Assembly (NCBI GenBank): GCA_022496805.1
Contig: CM040096.1
Coordinates: 13,021,501 to 13,085,500 of the forward strand
DNA length: 64,000 nucleotides
Reading direction: 5' to 3'
From: Pohlia nutans
Taxonomy: Eukaryota > Streptophyta > Bryopsida > Bryales > Mniaceae
Below are positions 47,601-59,166 of the stretch, in pieces (the stretch's first letter is position 1; the number at the start of each line of letters is the position of its first letter). The position numbers were made by a program, and so were the translations under genes. A model generated the notes under the pieces. That model did not search any database. It was given only the letters and a program-made list of their open reading frames with translations, and was not told the origin of the DNA.

Positions 47601-48126
47601 ATATACAGCCACTTCAAATTTTGCTTTCGAGCACCTAAAAGGATGCTCTACAGAATTCAGAAATGTTCTCTACAGACAGCACCTCGTGATATTCTCCATG
47701 GCCTATATACAGGTAGGAATCGGGACAACCAAATAGGCAATTCGTGTTCATAGAGGATTAAATCACATTAAATATACGAATGCCGGAATTGAGTGCAACC
47801 TCTCACAGATTTGTCCCTTGATTTCAATATCGTCCAAATTAGGTTTAAATTTGAAAACGAAAATTTACGCAATCCAACTCAGAAACATAAAATCCCAGTT
47901 CACCTTCAATGGAAATCCAAACACAATTGCACTCCATACCAATTGCTAAAACAGTCATAATAATCCAATTAACGGTCAGAATCCATCATTTCAGCTGCAG
48001 TAAAATTTAAAAGTTGTCGGCAGAGGAAGAAGGACGAAAGAAATTTATTTAAAGTCGGAAAAGAAGGCATACCACAATGAGCTTGAAGAGATTAGCCTCC
48101 TTGGGAGGCAACGCAGGACCGCCCAT
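38617..48126 (-). CDS. NAA15: NAA15, auxiliary (TPR) subunit of N-terminal acetyltransferase NatA, 25 exons
   Basis: NatA acetylates protein N-termini co-translationally. This subunit wraps the NAA10 catalyst and tethers it to the ribosome. Exons, all in phase with GT-AG borders: 48126-48073, 47302-47224, 47053-46971, 46805-46656, 46154-46039, 45849-45744, 45507-45436, 45126-45011, 44517-44385, 44129-44052, 43794-43741, 43624-43554, 43228-43174, 43078-42983, 42090-41962, 41794-41712, 41597-41367, 41142-41007, 40647-40525, 40375-40244, 40089-40033, 39818-39721, 39529-39471, 39299-39123, 38807-38617. They total 2679 nt, about 892 aa, close to the plant protein (about 900). Visible signatures are [12 protein letters not shown] at the start, [46 protein letters not shown]-like [27 protein letters not shown], a Lys/Glu-rich linker, and [14 protein letters not shown] near the end. 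The reading frame is fully open. An intron holds a MITE (42315-42893). Confidence 0.95.
42315..42893 (-). mobile_element. piggyBac-like MITE, family f copy 2 (579 bp), inside a NAA15 intron
   Basis: TTAA at 42311-42314 and 42894-42897. Left end CCCCGACATGCCTA; right end, reading inward, CCCTTAACTGCCTAAGCG. The interior is an inverted copy of 34064-34539. It makes the intron between exons 14 and 15 (42091-42982) unusually long for this gene; most others are about 80-350 bp. Confidence 0.82.
46439..46563. repeat. Two-copy tandem repeat (about 62 bp) in a NAA15 intron
   Basis: 46439-46500 and 46501-46563 share catagac(t/c)cttggtctatca, gttccctcat and gtaacttaattacca. It lies in the 46155-46655 intron. 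Confidence 0.8.
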
Positions 48127-48949
48127 GGTTGCAGCAGATCCCGCAACGAAAACCTAAATAAAAAGAATTAAATTCTACGGCTAGTCCAGTGTTGTTGTGT
48201 GCTCCGATGGTAATGAGATTGCCAGTCAGAGCACGAGATTGCGTGTTGTTGGTCTGCCGACTTGCGTCGTCGGGGCTTTGGCCATCCCCAGTCTACCGAT
48301 GGTGTGGAAACACAGACAACTGACCGAAGGCTTCTTTCTCGACCGTGATGAGATTGTGCTTTTTCTTTCCCGTTTCCATTAGGGCTGACTGGATGGTCTA
48401 TACCCTGACACCCGGTTATCAATCTCACACAACGCCGTAAAGACGAATGAATGCTCAATGCGTAAGTGTAAACCCCTGCAGCTTGCACCACGAAGTAGTA
48501 GAGGGCCCTATTATCGCGCATTTAGGGTTTGCGAGTCCATATTTGGAGTATTAGGCCACCAACAAGGTTGAAATTTAAAACCCATCAGGCCAAGTGAGTT
48601 CACTTCACGCTGTAATTTACAAAATTTCATCTTAGAATTACATTTCAACAAAAATAAAAAGCAACACACGGATGTATTTTGGTGGTTGAAACTACTATGG
48701 ACCCTATTATTGCGCACCTTGTCCTCATAGCACATGTAGTTGAGTTTTTTTCCATGTGTTATGTTTTTCAAAGCATTCTTCATACAAGTCATTACATGAA
48801 AAATCAAGCCTAACTATCAAATGAAGTAAACCACCAAGTGAGTTGAAGAGTGGAGAAATTTGTCATTCTTGTTTCACCAAGGGACTCACAAAAGTCTTTT
48901 TTTGTCTCTACCTGATCCTACAATGTCGCTTGATTAGGAATTGGCTTAG
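48127..48949. other. NAA15 upstream region
   Basis: Presumed minus-strand promoter and 5' UTR next to the NAA15 start. Short open frames here have no recognisable homology. Confidence 0.45.
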
Positions 48950-49110
48950 TTGTCTTCTTTTGCACCTTCACAACTTTTCCTTTTTTGTGCAGTTGCTAAA
49001 GCTTTTGTCCTTTTTAATGCTTCTCTCACTTCTTTTTCACTTGAACCAACTTTTTTCTTCTCAACATCATCGTGTTGCTTTTGCTCTTCAAAGCTCAAAA
49101 CTCATTTGAT
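48950..49110 (-). other. Lys/Glu-rich open stretch, possible exon
   Basis: On the minus strand this reads as a charged, coiled-coil-like sequence (EEQKQHDDVEKKKVGSSEKE and onward), ending at a stop. No family recognised. It lies downstream of the Ulp1-like exons but cannot be linked to them from sequence. Confidence 0.3.
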
Positions 49111-49589
49111 GTGATGCAAACTCGAGTAGCAATTTCACGTCCCGCATTAGGTATTCACCGAGGTATTTTATATTGTGGAACATTCAATAATACTTGGATA
49201 GAGCCTCTGATCTCAACTCTGTAAGATAACAATATGATGACTTTGGCCAAACTAATATAAATTCATTGGGACAACATCAAATTGAATGATATTGATACCA
49301 CAAAACATATTAAAACCAAACAACTAAATCACATCTGCAAAACTAAACAACATCGTAAGAATGAATTAACTATAAAATTACCTAAATGCCTAACTTCAGT
49401 AAGACACCTATTAGACCCTTTTGGTTGTTCGATATTTCCCTCTAGAAATTGATCTGCAAAACAACAGTAGTGTACACGAGTCAGAATTTAAAGACTCGTA
49501 TAATCAGCCCCTCAGTTACAAACTTCAACCCGCGAGTGATCGCTAGAGTTTTCAAGACCTAAAAGTTGTACACATCCATGTTTTTTTCT
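49111..49589. other. AT-rich spacer
   Basis: Nothing recognised. Confidence 0.45.
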
Positions 49590-50290
49590 CTACATCAAAC
49601 AAAAATTGAAGCTCTTGTTGAATTGTTTTTTTAAGAGTGATGCTTCAAAGGGTTGAAACCAATTGATTCTAAACACACTAAATTTTGTTTCTAGGTCACT
49701 CAACTTCATCATCATTAAAGCATCTGCCACAAAAGTTTTGATGTAGTAAAGGAGGAATATTCTACAGTCAAATCCATTTTCTTGCAATGGCACCTACATC
49801 ACCAATTAATACAACATTATCAGCACTTATTTCCTAAACTTTACACCTCAAAATTTTATTTGTTTTGCAAAAGTAAATATTATCTCAAACCATGAATACT
49901 TACTTCATATGTATTAACATACATGCACTCTTTTATGAAGAATGTTGTTTGTTGTTACTTCTTGTGTAGTATCAATGCTATGAACATCCTCATACTCTTC
50001 TAATACAATACTATGATTCCACTCTTCCACCAAGTACCCGCTAATCAAAACAATCCAAAATTGAAAAATGATCTATGCTAACAATCAGAAAAAGTTGTAT
50101 TGGAAATTTATACAGGTATGAGAAAAAAGTCCTCACCTTTTTAGAAGTCCAAATATCTCCTCACTATCATGGCCATCAATTACAAAATCCAAATGAATGA
50201 TGCACCGCTTGCATTTAGTTCTACAATCAAGTTCATACCCAATGAAGCAGATAATGGCAAGACTCCAATGTAAGCTGTCATTTACAAAAA
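49590..50290 (-). CDS. C-terminal part of a Ulp1/SENP-type SUMO protease (peptidase C48), three exons
   Basis: Ulp1-family proteases remove SUMO from target proteins or mature its precursor. Exons 50290-50137, 50040-49923 and 49793-49590 join in phase at GT-AG sites and stay open. Motifs in order are NDSLHWSLAIIC (catalytic His), CIIHLDFVIDGHDSEEIF (catalytic Asp), YLVEEWN, and PLQENGFDCRIFLLYYI with the oxyanion Gln and catalytic Cys. The block NWFQPFEASLLKKQF follows near the end. The residue after the Cys is Arg where Gly is usual (DCG). The N-terminal half of the catalytic domain (the W..DI..KDYIF..I region) is not found upstream, though a Lys/Glu-rich open stretch lies at about 50384-50450. 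It may be a partial duplicate or transposon-captured fragment. Confidence 0.75.
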
Positions 50291-51793
50291 CTTGTCATAA
50301 GGTAACCACCTTAATCTATGAATGAAAGATTGTTGTAGTCCTCAAAATAAATAATTGAATAACATCCGTTGGTGTTGCAAAGTACCTTGATAGCCTCCTC
50401 CTTCTTCTTCTCCTCCTCTTTCTTCTTCTTCTTCTCATGTATTCGTTTAATTTGTGTTTTTACCACAGTGCCCAACAAAACTTGTCACAACCAACAATAC
50501 CATCCACTCAAAAACACCCCAACGATGCCCTAGTCCAAATTCAAAACCTAGCGTACCTTAGTGCTCAAAGAAAAAGAAAAATTGCGATCATAACAATAAC
50601 CAAAGTGATCTCATACAAGCATCTAATATGAAAACAACCCATTTACGACATAATCTAAATCCTAAATCTGCAAATTTATAGAAATGCAAAACTAAACCTT
50701 TACAATTAACACAATGAACAAAAAAACTCTAACAATTATTAGTCTTTAATGTAACTCTAGAGAAAGGATGATTGGTAGATGTTGATAAAGTCGACCAATC
50801 GTTTGGATGAAAATATGTAATAAACATGCATTGGAACACTACATTCCAAAGATTGCGGAATGACCACATCATATAAGCTACTACTTTCATGCTAAAGATT
50901 GACAAGGTAATATTTGAGACAAAAACACGAAGGCCTCACTACCACCTTAAATACAATATAAAAAATGATGAAGCTATATCCGTTCAGCGTTACCAATCAG
51001 GCGTCCTAGTATAGTCATAGTATTTTGAACCCCTCACGTTCCAATAAATAGAAGGATTTAGAAATATACTCCAGTTACGACCTATCCAACTTAAAAATCT
51101 GTAGCATTGCCCTCATGCACAATCGACAGGCCAACTATATTCCCATGACATCAACATGACACGAGACATGACATAGCTTAATCTCAACAAATCAATCAAT
51201 CATGTTTTTTCAGATTTACAAACAAGCACCTAACACACCATTGATATTAAGGGAAGTTCTATCAATCTAGGAATCAATACCAAACATATTTCAAGTCATT
51301 TTGTCATATACAGACTTTGAGGTTGAATGCATGACTTGTGCTAGGTTGTGCCTAGGTAGATTGCAAAGCACTGAATCAAAATTTCAAAGAAATAGCACCC
51401 CACATGTATGTTTTTGTGAAGTAATCCACCACAAAGAAGCCACCACATACTAGCTCCACCATCCTCATTCAAGGCTTCTCTTCTGAGATTCTATCCACCA
51501 TGTAGTTGTCATATACTTATAATCAGTTTCATTTTTGCAGCACTAAACCCTCATTCAACTTGAAGTGATCAGATCACTGTACGTGCAAGATTTCTTTGTT
51601 GAAACTTTAAAAGGATGCTCTAGCTTTGAAACTCCTTACATCACACATCACACTCAATCATATACCCTGGATTCCAAGAAACTCCACTTCCATTACAAAG
51701 AATTTACTACATTTCCTTCAAAGACTCCATCTTCACATTCAACTTCTTAAAACTTATGCAGTACAAATTCCGATGCTATTCTAATACTGCAGG

Positions 51794-51873
<80 letters not shown>

Positions 51874-52292
51874 CTTCCTCTGCTTTGGGTTGAGATGAAG
51901 CTCACTATTTGTACTCACTAAATCAATATTTCACCAAAATACAATTGTTGTTAAATAGTTTGACCATTGAGTATAACAAAATTCTAATCAAGATTCAAAA
52001 TGCTTGCTGCCGATATATAATTCTGAGGCCGTGATAGTGCTCTCTAAAATTCCCTCCCATCGCCATCTATGATACCATTGAGATAAGATAGTAATTAGAA
52101 GATATAACTTGCAAAAGAGAAGCAAAGAACTTACAACCCGTACATTCAACCAATAGTTCATAGCAAATTTAATTAGAATTACAACAAATTGATAACTACA
52201 TTGCAAGTTTGTTCATAATTAAGAACTACTGGTTAATAAAACAAGAATAGAATTAGTTGGAACGGACATAGATACCCACCTACAATGGTTGA
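50291..52292. other. Spacer upstream of the Ulp1-like exons
   Basis: A ctt-rich plus-strand run at about 50398-50435 gives a Lys/Glu-rich minus-strand stretch. A solo MITE-like end (ggtaaccacctta) lies near 50300. Otherwise no gene recognised. Confidence 0.45.
51797..51868. repeat. (AT)36 microsatellite
   Basis: 72 bases of uninterrupted AT dinucleotide. Confidence 0.98.
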
Positions 52293-53476
52293 TCAAAGTA
52301 TTGGATCAATATCAAAGCCAGAGTTGATGAGGATATCCACAGCAGGGGCAAAAGCTATGGCATCTCTTGAATTGTACCATCTAAAAAAAGCTGACACTTT
52401 ATTATCAGTTGTCCACATAGGACTACCGCATGATCCAGGAAAGATGTCGATGGTTCCATTTCCAAAGTAGGTCATATTACACTCCACATAACGGAAACTT
52501 CCGTTTGCAGAACCAATGGGAAGGATGTAAAAGCCTATGGATGTCACAAGTCCTTCACACTTACCATTGAATGGTGAGTCAAAAAAAAGAGTTGTTAAGA
52601 AAGACACATCATGGGAATGAACTAGACCGTCCAAAGGTGTCCCATTTAATTCATCTCCATCAAAAGACGTTGCAGAATAGGTAATACCTCCCTCTAACTT
52701 TGCTAAAGCAATGTCAGAGTCAGAGAAGTAGAACTCTACCCTTGCAATTAACTTCTCTTCACTATAGATGGGATGATAAACATTCAAATCTCCCACTGGA
52801 AAGCCATAGTTAGCCACTGTAATGTATCTTTCACCATCATCAGGAATTTCCGACCCCACTGATTCTGCACTGATTCAGTGCGTTTATCGTTAAACACTGA
52901 TTCCGCACGTTATACGTGCATTTAGAAGTGTCGTTACGGTACGGAAGTGACATGCATTACTAGAGTGTCGATGCACTGTCTTTTCAATGATTATCAGAAA
53001 AGTGTTGTTTCCGCACGAAAGTCGTGCTTGACGGAATCCGTGCGTTAATCGTGTATTTACATCACACGGCTGATAAGACAGGGATAACGTGCGGTTTTAG
53101 TTAATGCGAATTCAGTATCGTATACGTATCATATTAATGCCATTTATTATATTCGTGCGATTTCAATATCTATTATAATGCAAATTATTTTCGTATGACA
53201 TCCGTGTACAATATTTTAATATATTTTTGGGAATCTTTGGGAATATTAGGGAATCTTAGGGTATCTTTCAAAATGTTTTATATTATTTTGGAATATTTTG
53301 GAATATTCCAATAATCTTCTTTAAATTATACTTCCGGTATAATTTCCCAAAACATTTTTAGATCTACATTTATAGAGTTTAGAAGCAATACACATTAAAA
53401 TTTCAAAGAAATAACATTTTATATTTTTAGAATTCAAATTTGGTATTATTGGTTTTCATTGTACTTTTCATCATAA

Positions 53477-54003
53477 GAGCAAAAAAAAAATTGCTCACAA
53501 CCACCACGATTTTGGCAAAAAATAAATAAATTCAAAATATTATGAAAAAAATCCTCGATATAGAAAACGTCCTGCATAATCTAGTGCAAAAAAAAATTTG
53601 GAAAAAAGTTTTTTTCACATAGTTAAAAACATTCAAAGTCCGCTGAAAAAAAAAAAAAACAGCTCACAGCCATGATCTGCCATCACGATTTTGGCAAAAA
53701 TTTAAAAAATTCAAAAAATTATGAAAAAAATCCTAGATATAGAAAACGTCCTGCATAATCTAGTGCAAAAAAAAATTGGAAAAAAAGTTTTTTTCACATA
53801 GTTAAAAACATTCAAAGTCCGCTAAAAAAAAAAACAGCTCACAGCCATGATCTGCCATCACGATTTTGGCAAAAATTTAAAAAATTCAGAATATTATGAA
53901 AAAAAATCCTAGATATAGAAAAATTCCTGTATAATCTAGTGCAAAAAGAAAATTTGGAAAAAAAGTTTTTTTCACATAGTTAAAAACATTCAAAGTCCGC
54001 TGA
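53477..54003. repeat. Three tandem copies of a unit of about 178 bp
   Basis: Units start near 53477, 53645 and 53823. Each contains cacgattttggcaaaaa, tagaaaa(c)gtcctgcata or similar, atctagtgcaaaa, and cacatagttaaaaacattca. An A-run marks each junction. Confidence 0.9.
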
Positions 54004-54050
54004 AAAAAAAAGTTTGATAATTACTAAAAGAGTTCCATTGTGTGCATGAA

Positions 54051-54190
54051 GAGTTTGAGGTGGTTTGGTGGTTTGGATCTTGAGTAGCAACCGGGAGGTT
54101 GAGAGTTCAAATCCCACCGTTGGCGATAGAGCTTCGGAAGCTATGGTGGGCCCCACCGCATGTGCGGGCAATTTCCGTGTAGTTGAAGTG
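54051..54190 (+). mobile_element. Possible tRNA-derived SINE
   Basis: A box-A-like tggtttggtggttt (54061-54074) and a box-B-like agttcaaatcc (54104-54114) are spaced as in a tRNA-related pol III promoter. About 75 bases of non-tRNA body follow, then an AT-rich simple tail to about 54255. No target duplication identified. Confidence 0.55.
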
Positions 54191-55387
54191 GGTAGTGAGG
54201 AAAATAATATTTTATATTTTATAATATTTTATAATATTTTATATTTTATAATAATATTGTTTTGATCAAATTTAGATATAAAAAGAAAAGAAAATCTAGA
54301 TATGGAAAAGATGATGTCGCACGAAAAACGCACTGAATCAGTGTAGTTTTAAAGACGATTAAAACACGACATTTGACGACTATAAAGAGTGCTGAATTCA
54401 TACGTTTTCAATGGATGTATCAATCGTGTCGAATCAGTACTATATCCGCTTGTACGAACATCGTGTCATATCAGTGTAGTTGCGATGAATGACGCAACGA
54501 TGCGGAATCAGTGCGAAAATCGTACGAACCCTTGAAATATCGGAAATCGCACTGAATCAGTGCAGAATCAGTGGGGTCCGAAATTCCTGATGATTTGGCC
54601 CCAACAATGGTATTCCAGATGTGGTTTCCCTTCCACCTTTAGACTCCAACAATACTCCTGGTCTCAATGTCGGTGCATATGAAGTAGTATCAATGATAGT
54701 GCCTCCATCAGGCACAATAACCCTCCTTGTAGTCTCTGACTCCTCATTCACCCAAATCTTCCATAGTACAAGCAACCCACAAATCTTAGAAGGCAATTTA
54801 GTCCCATCTGATGCAGATAACACCTCTGCATACCAATGGACCCCACTCCAACCAAAATAACGGAGCCCAATGTTTTTTGCAATCAATAATTCAACAATTT
54901 CTTTGATTTTTCCTTGAGGATGGACTCCGGGCTCTAAATGATCAATAGAATTTGTAAGTATAGGTTGGCTGCCCCCAGCACGCCCACAAGATGGAGGGCG
55001 GCGATCCTCAAGAGTACCATAAAATAGTGGAATTCCTCCAAAAGTGAGAGGCCAAGGCTTTATGGGAAGATTAGTCCATAAAACAACCAAAAACGGTGGA
55101 GTATATGATACACTAGCACATCCTGGAAAATAAGAGGCAACTTCAATGAATTGCTCAGTGGTAGGTTGGGAGAATCCATTCATCATCCGAAAGTTAAAAT
55201 TTGGTAAATAATGTTTTGGGAGCTCTATCTTAGAGCTCATTGATGCATTTTCAATTGCTTCAAACATGAAACGAGGAACATGACTTGAATACAATGATTT
55301 GAGAACCTCTTTTGAAGGGGAGGGAGTGGGCCTCGATGGTGATGGAACGACAGATCGAAAAATTCTTGGAGAATTAAACTCCTCCAT

Positions 55388-56971
55388 GATGCCCCTGATA
55401 TAACTAAGCACCTTTAAGATTGTTATATATACAATTTATACGTGAGCTGTAAAGTAAAAGTACAACATATGAAAGTAAAAGCCAGAAGGTAAACCAGACT
55501 TGTTGAAACTAAATGTGAAAGTAAGACAAAGTAAAAAACTCTCAACCACGCGGTTCACTTTCTACAATAGTTAATGAATATATGCATTAGTTCATGAGAC
55601 ATGCTCACATAAAAGGAAAGCAAACTACAACAGGTTAGTTTTCCTTGTCACTTGATTGACCGTAAATACTATATTTGGGCATAAAAAACCACACACATGT
55701 TGTTCTGTTGATGCCTTCAAACGTTGTTATTTTGAATTTGTAATTGTTGAATTTACCCTCAAGTCATGGATGAACAAATATGTCAATATTTTCTCGTCTA
55801 AAAGTGGTTGCGTCTAAATCAAAAAACGCAATCGCGCTGCCACAAAATGGTTTAATTTTGAGTTCATGTCCGCACACAACGGTTCACTTAATCAATAAGC
55901 AACACACTTTTGAAAGATCATTAAGATGTCAGACTATGAGTACTAAAAGAACAATCATAATTTCAACCTTTTCTCTACCACATGACCACATCTGTAACAA
56001 ACCTCCCAAGAGTTTTGCCACCAACTCTCACAACACGTGGTAAATTATAAATTCTTTATTGAGTTAAGGAACTCAAATCTTAAACCAACAGGATCTTAGT
56101 CTAAGATCAACCACTCAACCAAAAAGAAGGAATTTCAACAAAAGAGGGCCTCTATTTTCTCACCCCCAAACTTTATATTCTAAGTCCTTTTACCATAGGA
56201 ACTAGTAGTCTATCTCTACTCTTTTTACTTTCTATCTTCAAAATTAGATTTAGTCTTTAGATTTATAAGTCCTTTAATTTTTAAATCTGGAGTGGTCAGA
56301 TAACTCCAGTGCACCTTGTCTAGAGTTGTCTAACTCTTGTGTCCATGTTCTCAATCTAGAGTGGTCTAATTCTAGTGCACTTCACCTAAAGTTGATTAAC
56401 TCTTATGCCCATATTACCACAATTTGCCACCAAATAAACATACCTTGGATACAATCTCACCAAAAAAACCAACAGTTGCTTTGAAATTTAGATGAAATGG
56501 CCAACTTTGTCTCAAGCCAAGTTATTTTCACACTACAACATATTGCTAATTCACATTAAAATATGTATGCTAAAGATCTATATAGTGGTTATAGAGATGT
56601 CCAAAAAAATATTCATTCCCAATAAAATGGATTGTCTACCAAACAATTTAACTTCAAATCTGATGAAAAAAAAATACACTTTTAGAATGCTAACAACGAG
56701 GGATTTTAGCTACTTTTTTTTTACTAAAAAGGACGCTTTCAACATGGAGGTATTTACATTTGAAAATAATATGCAGCTCAAAATTTTTCCACTTTTTGGT
56801 CGTTTTTAACACTCCTCTGCACATCGTATTCAATTTTATTCACTCTAATGAACATATTTTTTTCCAATCGAGGAAGAGAATTCCAAATCTTAGTATCCTT
56901 CAATCCAACGTTTGATTTAAAATGAAATAAAAAATTTATAACATATAACTAGAGAAATTGTAAAATTGATT
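55388..56971. other. Intergenic, no recognised gene
   Basis: Two imperfect tandem copies (about 56287-56345 and 56346-56405) of an agagtggtc...tctagtgca unit are present. Otherwise only short chance frames. Confidence 0.5.
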
Positions 56972-56975
56972 TTAA

Positions 56976-57553
56976 TCCCTAAACGTCAGAGCGTCGAGAA
57001 ATTGAACGACTAACAAATTCAAACCCTTCTCACGTTCTCATCAATGCTTGGATGAAAGTCATCCAACTTTTTGGAGATCCTTCACCAAGTTGTTGTCCTA
57101 TCTAACGGTTGGATTTAGTCATACTTGATTACATATTTTTCTAAAATTACAAATGTAGAAGTATGTCAGTCGTTGACCAAGCCAAAACTAGATTGACTGT
57201 AGTTGAAAAGTGGCCTTGCAAAAATGAGGTCATAGATTTAAGAAACAAAAAAATATCAAAGAATCACCGTGTTTAAGAATATCTCGTTTCAAATTCATTC
57301 CAACAAATTTTACTCCAAAAATATTAAAATTTTGTTTGTAATCAAATTTAGAAGGAATTTTTAATTTTAACTTTCAAATTTTATAATTAAATATTGGTGA
57401 TAGTATTAGTGAATCAAACCATACGGATGGAATCTACAATTCAAAATCTAAAACTTTCATTTGTATATCAATTCCAAAATACTCTTCTAAATAGTAGTTT
57501 GTGATGCTTTTCTCAAATTGTCAATTCCATGGACACCTTGGTACATTTAGGGG
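56976..57553. mobile_element. piggyBac-like MITE, copy h (578 bp)
   Basis: TTAA at 56972-56975 and 57554-57557. Left end TCCCTAAACGTCAGAG; right end, reading inward, CCCCTAAATGTACC. AT-rich interior. Confidence 0.77.
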
Positions 57554-57557
57554 TTAA

Positions 57558-59166
57558 AGCTTTAAATGTGAACATTTTCTCAATAGAAGCTTATTTTCCT
57601 TCACAAGATCGGTATCTTCACCTTCATTTTGGGAGCTTTCCAAGAATATAAGAAGATTATAGAAATTGGAACAAAATGAACGTGAAATGAATCAATTCTT
57701 TTGAGAATGGATCTTCTTCAGCTAATTTTTATCAAATTTCAAATTTTTTTGAGCTGAATCCATGACATTTTCAAATTTCAAATTTTACTCTTTTCAACAT
57801 ATAGTAATTGTTGTAACATCTTCATTACAAAATAAAGTCGTCTATTTTGTAATTTGTACTAAACCTATTAGCAATAGTTATTTATTTATTTATTTATATT
57901 TTGTACTAAGCTTGCAAAGTCCAAATGTGAATAATAAAAACATATTCCATTATACTATTCTACATTCTACAATATAACTATATATAAATTCAAATACATT
58001 TACACTTGCATCATATTCTAAGATGTTGTTTAGAACAAACACCTTACGTTTTTGCAAAACCAAATTAAATTCTTACATCAATTATAGACGTGGTGCATCT
58101 AATCATATGATGATATCCTACATTGTGGTGAATTTGAGCAAATTTTACTAAAAATGTCGTTGTTGAATGTTTTGAAAAATTATAAATCATTTTTTTGAAA
58201 TTACAAAAATGATCCAATCATCCAAATGAACATGAAAGTGTTTAAACAAATAAAAATATTGTAATTAAAATAAATTTGTTTTTATAATGTAAAAACATGC
58301 AAAAGACTATATATATGTTTCGATTTGTCAACTACGCTATAAAACTGATCGCAATGTATGATAAATGATTTATTTTTGTCAGGCTTTTGAATAAATTAAC
58401 GAGACATGCCTTTTGATTAGGACATAAGACAAAACAATACATAATTTAATACAAGCCAAATTCATCCAATTTGATTAGTACTAGAAAATGTTGACCAAAT
58501 CAACAAAAAATCTAGAATTCTCTGTTGTTCCAAGCAGTGGTGGTCACAACTTGACTTATTTTACAACATACAATATCATGTTCAACAACATTGCTTGGTT
58601 TTTGTTGATTTTACCACTGCAATAAAAATTGTGACCGAATCAATAGAAAATCCAACAAGATTCATAAATTACCAATTTTCCTGACAGTTTTGTAAATATT
58701 GAAGAATACATCACAACACATCAATTTTCCAAAAACATGAAAAATAGATTGCAAAATATCATTTTTAGATTAATTCTATGAAAACATAAGCAACAAGTTC
58801 ATCATATATATAATAATGTGGTAATATTATATTATATTCTATATATCCACATATATAAATAAATAAATAAATAAATAAATATTTATATATATATGTGGAT
58901 ATATAGAATATAATATAATACTTATTTTGCAGCTTTATTTTGAAGTTTAGATGGTAATGCAATCCTAAAAGTATTAAACTTCAAAATGGTGAACGATGGT
59001 GAATCAACATCATTTTTCACTTAATGATTCAAGGACGTGGCTTTCATGATTTTTACATTCAATATATCTTTTAAACTCCATTTCAAGCACGGATTTTTGA
59101 AAATTTACTTTAGTTCCACTTGAAAGAAGTATAGATGCCTTAAATACATTTGTCTTGGCATTTTGA
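57558..59166. other. AT-rich intergenic region
   Basis: No gene recognised. A region at about 58484-58650 has CACTA-MITE-like words (agtactagaaaat, accgaatcaatagaaaa) and may be a decayed relative of 1975-2115. Confidence 0.45.
58826..58921. repeat. Large AT-rich palindrome with (AAAT)n centre
   Basis: Arms of about 33 bp (58826-58858 and 58886-58921) are near-perfect inverses containing attctatatatccacatata. They surround an aaataaat run. The structure could extrude as a cruciform. Confidence 0.9.

Larger units (their letters stand above)
52852..54578. mobile_element. Inverted-repeat DNA transposon (1727 bp), non-autonomous
   Basis: A perfect 31-bp terminal inverted repeat starts GACCCCACTGATTCTGCACT. 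Flanking GGAATTTCC (52843-52851) and CGAAATTCC (54579-54587) match at seven of nine positions, suggesting an 8-9 bp target duplication (hAT or Mutator type). Subterminal regions repeat cactgattc(c/a)g-like words on both sides. There is no transposase. Inside lie three tandem copies of a unit of about 178 bp and a SINE-like insertion. Confidence 0.88.
52293..55387 (-). pseudogene. Trypsin-like protein gene split by a transposon
   Basis: Two minus-strand frames, 55387-54579 and 52851-52293, are halves of one reading frame of about 460 codons interrupted by the element 52852-54578. Joining them across the duplicated target keeps the same frame (HQEF then PDDGERY). The N-half is unfamiliar, with HYLPNFNFRMM, PDGGTIIDTTSY and LRPGVLL. 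The C-half looks like a chymotrypsin-fold peptidase domain: SDIALAKLEGG resembles the Asp region and FPGSCGSPMW the Ser region. The segment TVANYGFP stands where I would expect the catalytic His, so the enzyme may have been inactive or my alignment may be off. Similar TVAN.GFP/DIAL/G.CG.P arrangements are known to me from fungal hypothetical proteins. The start was taken as the Met of MEEFNSP; a frame Met eight codons earlier exists. Confidence 0.6.

Noticed and set aside
53477..54003. CRISPR-like array
   Set aside because: Three long, near-identical tandem units without spacers in a eukaryotic context: a satellite-type repeat.
54051..54125. A functional tRNA gene
   Set aside because: The A and B boxes are degenerate and no acceptor stem or clear anticodon arm closes around them.
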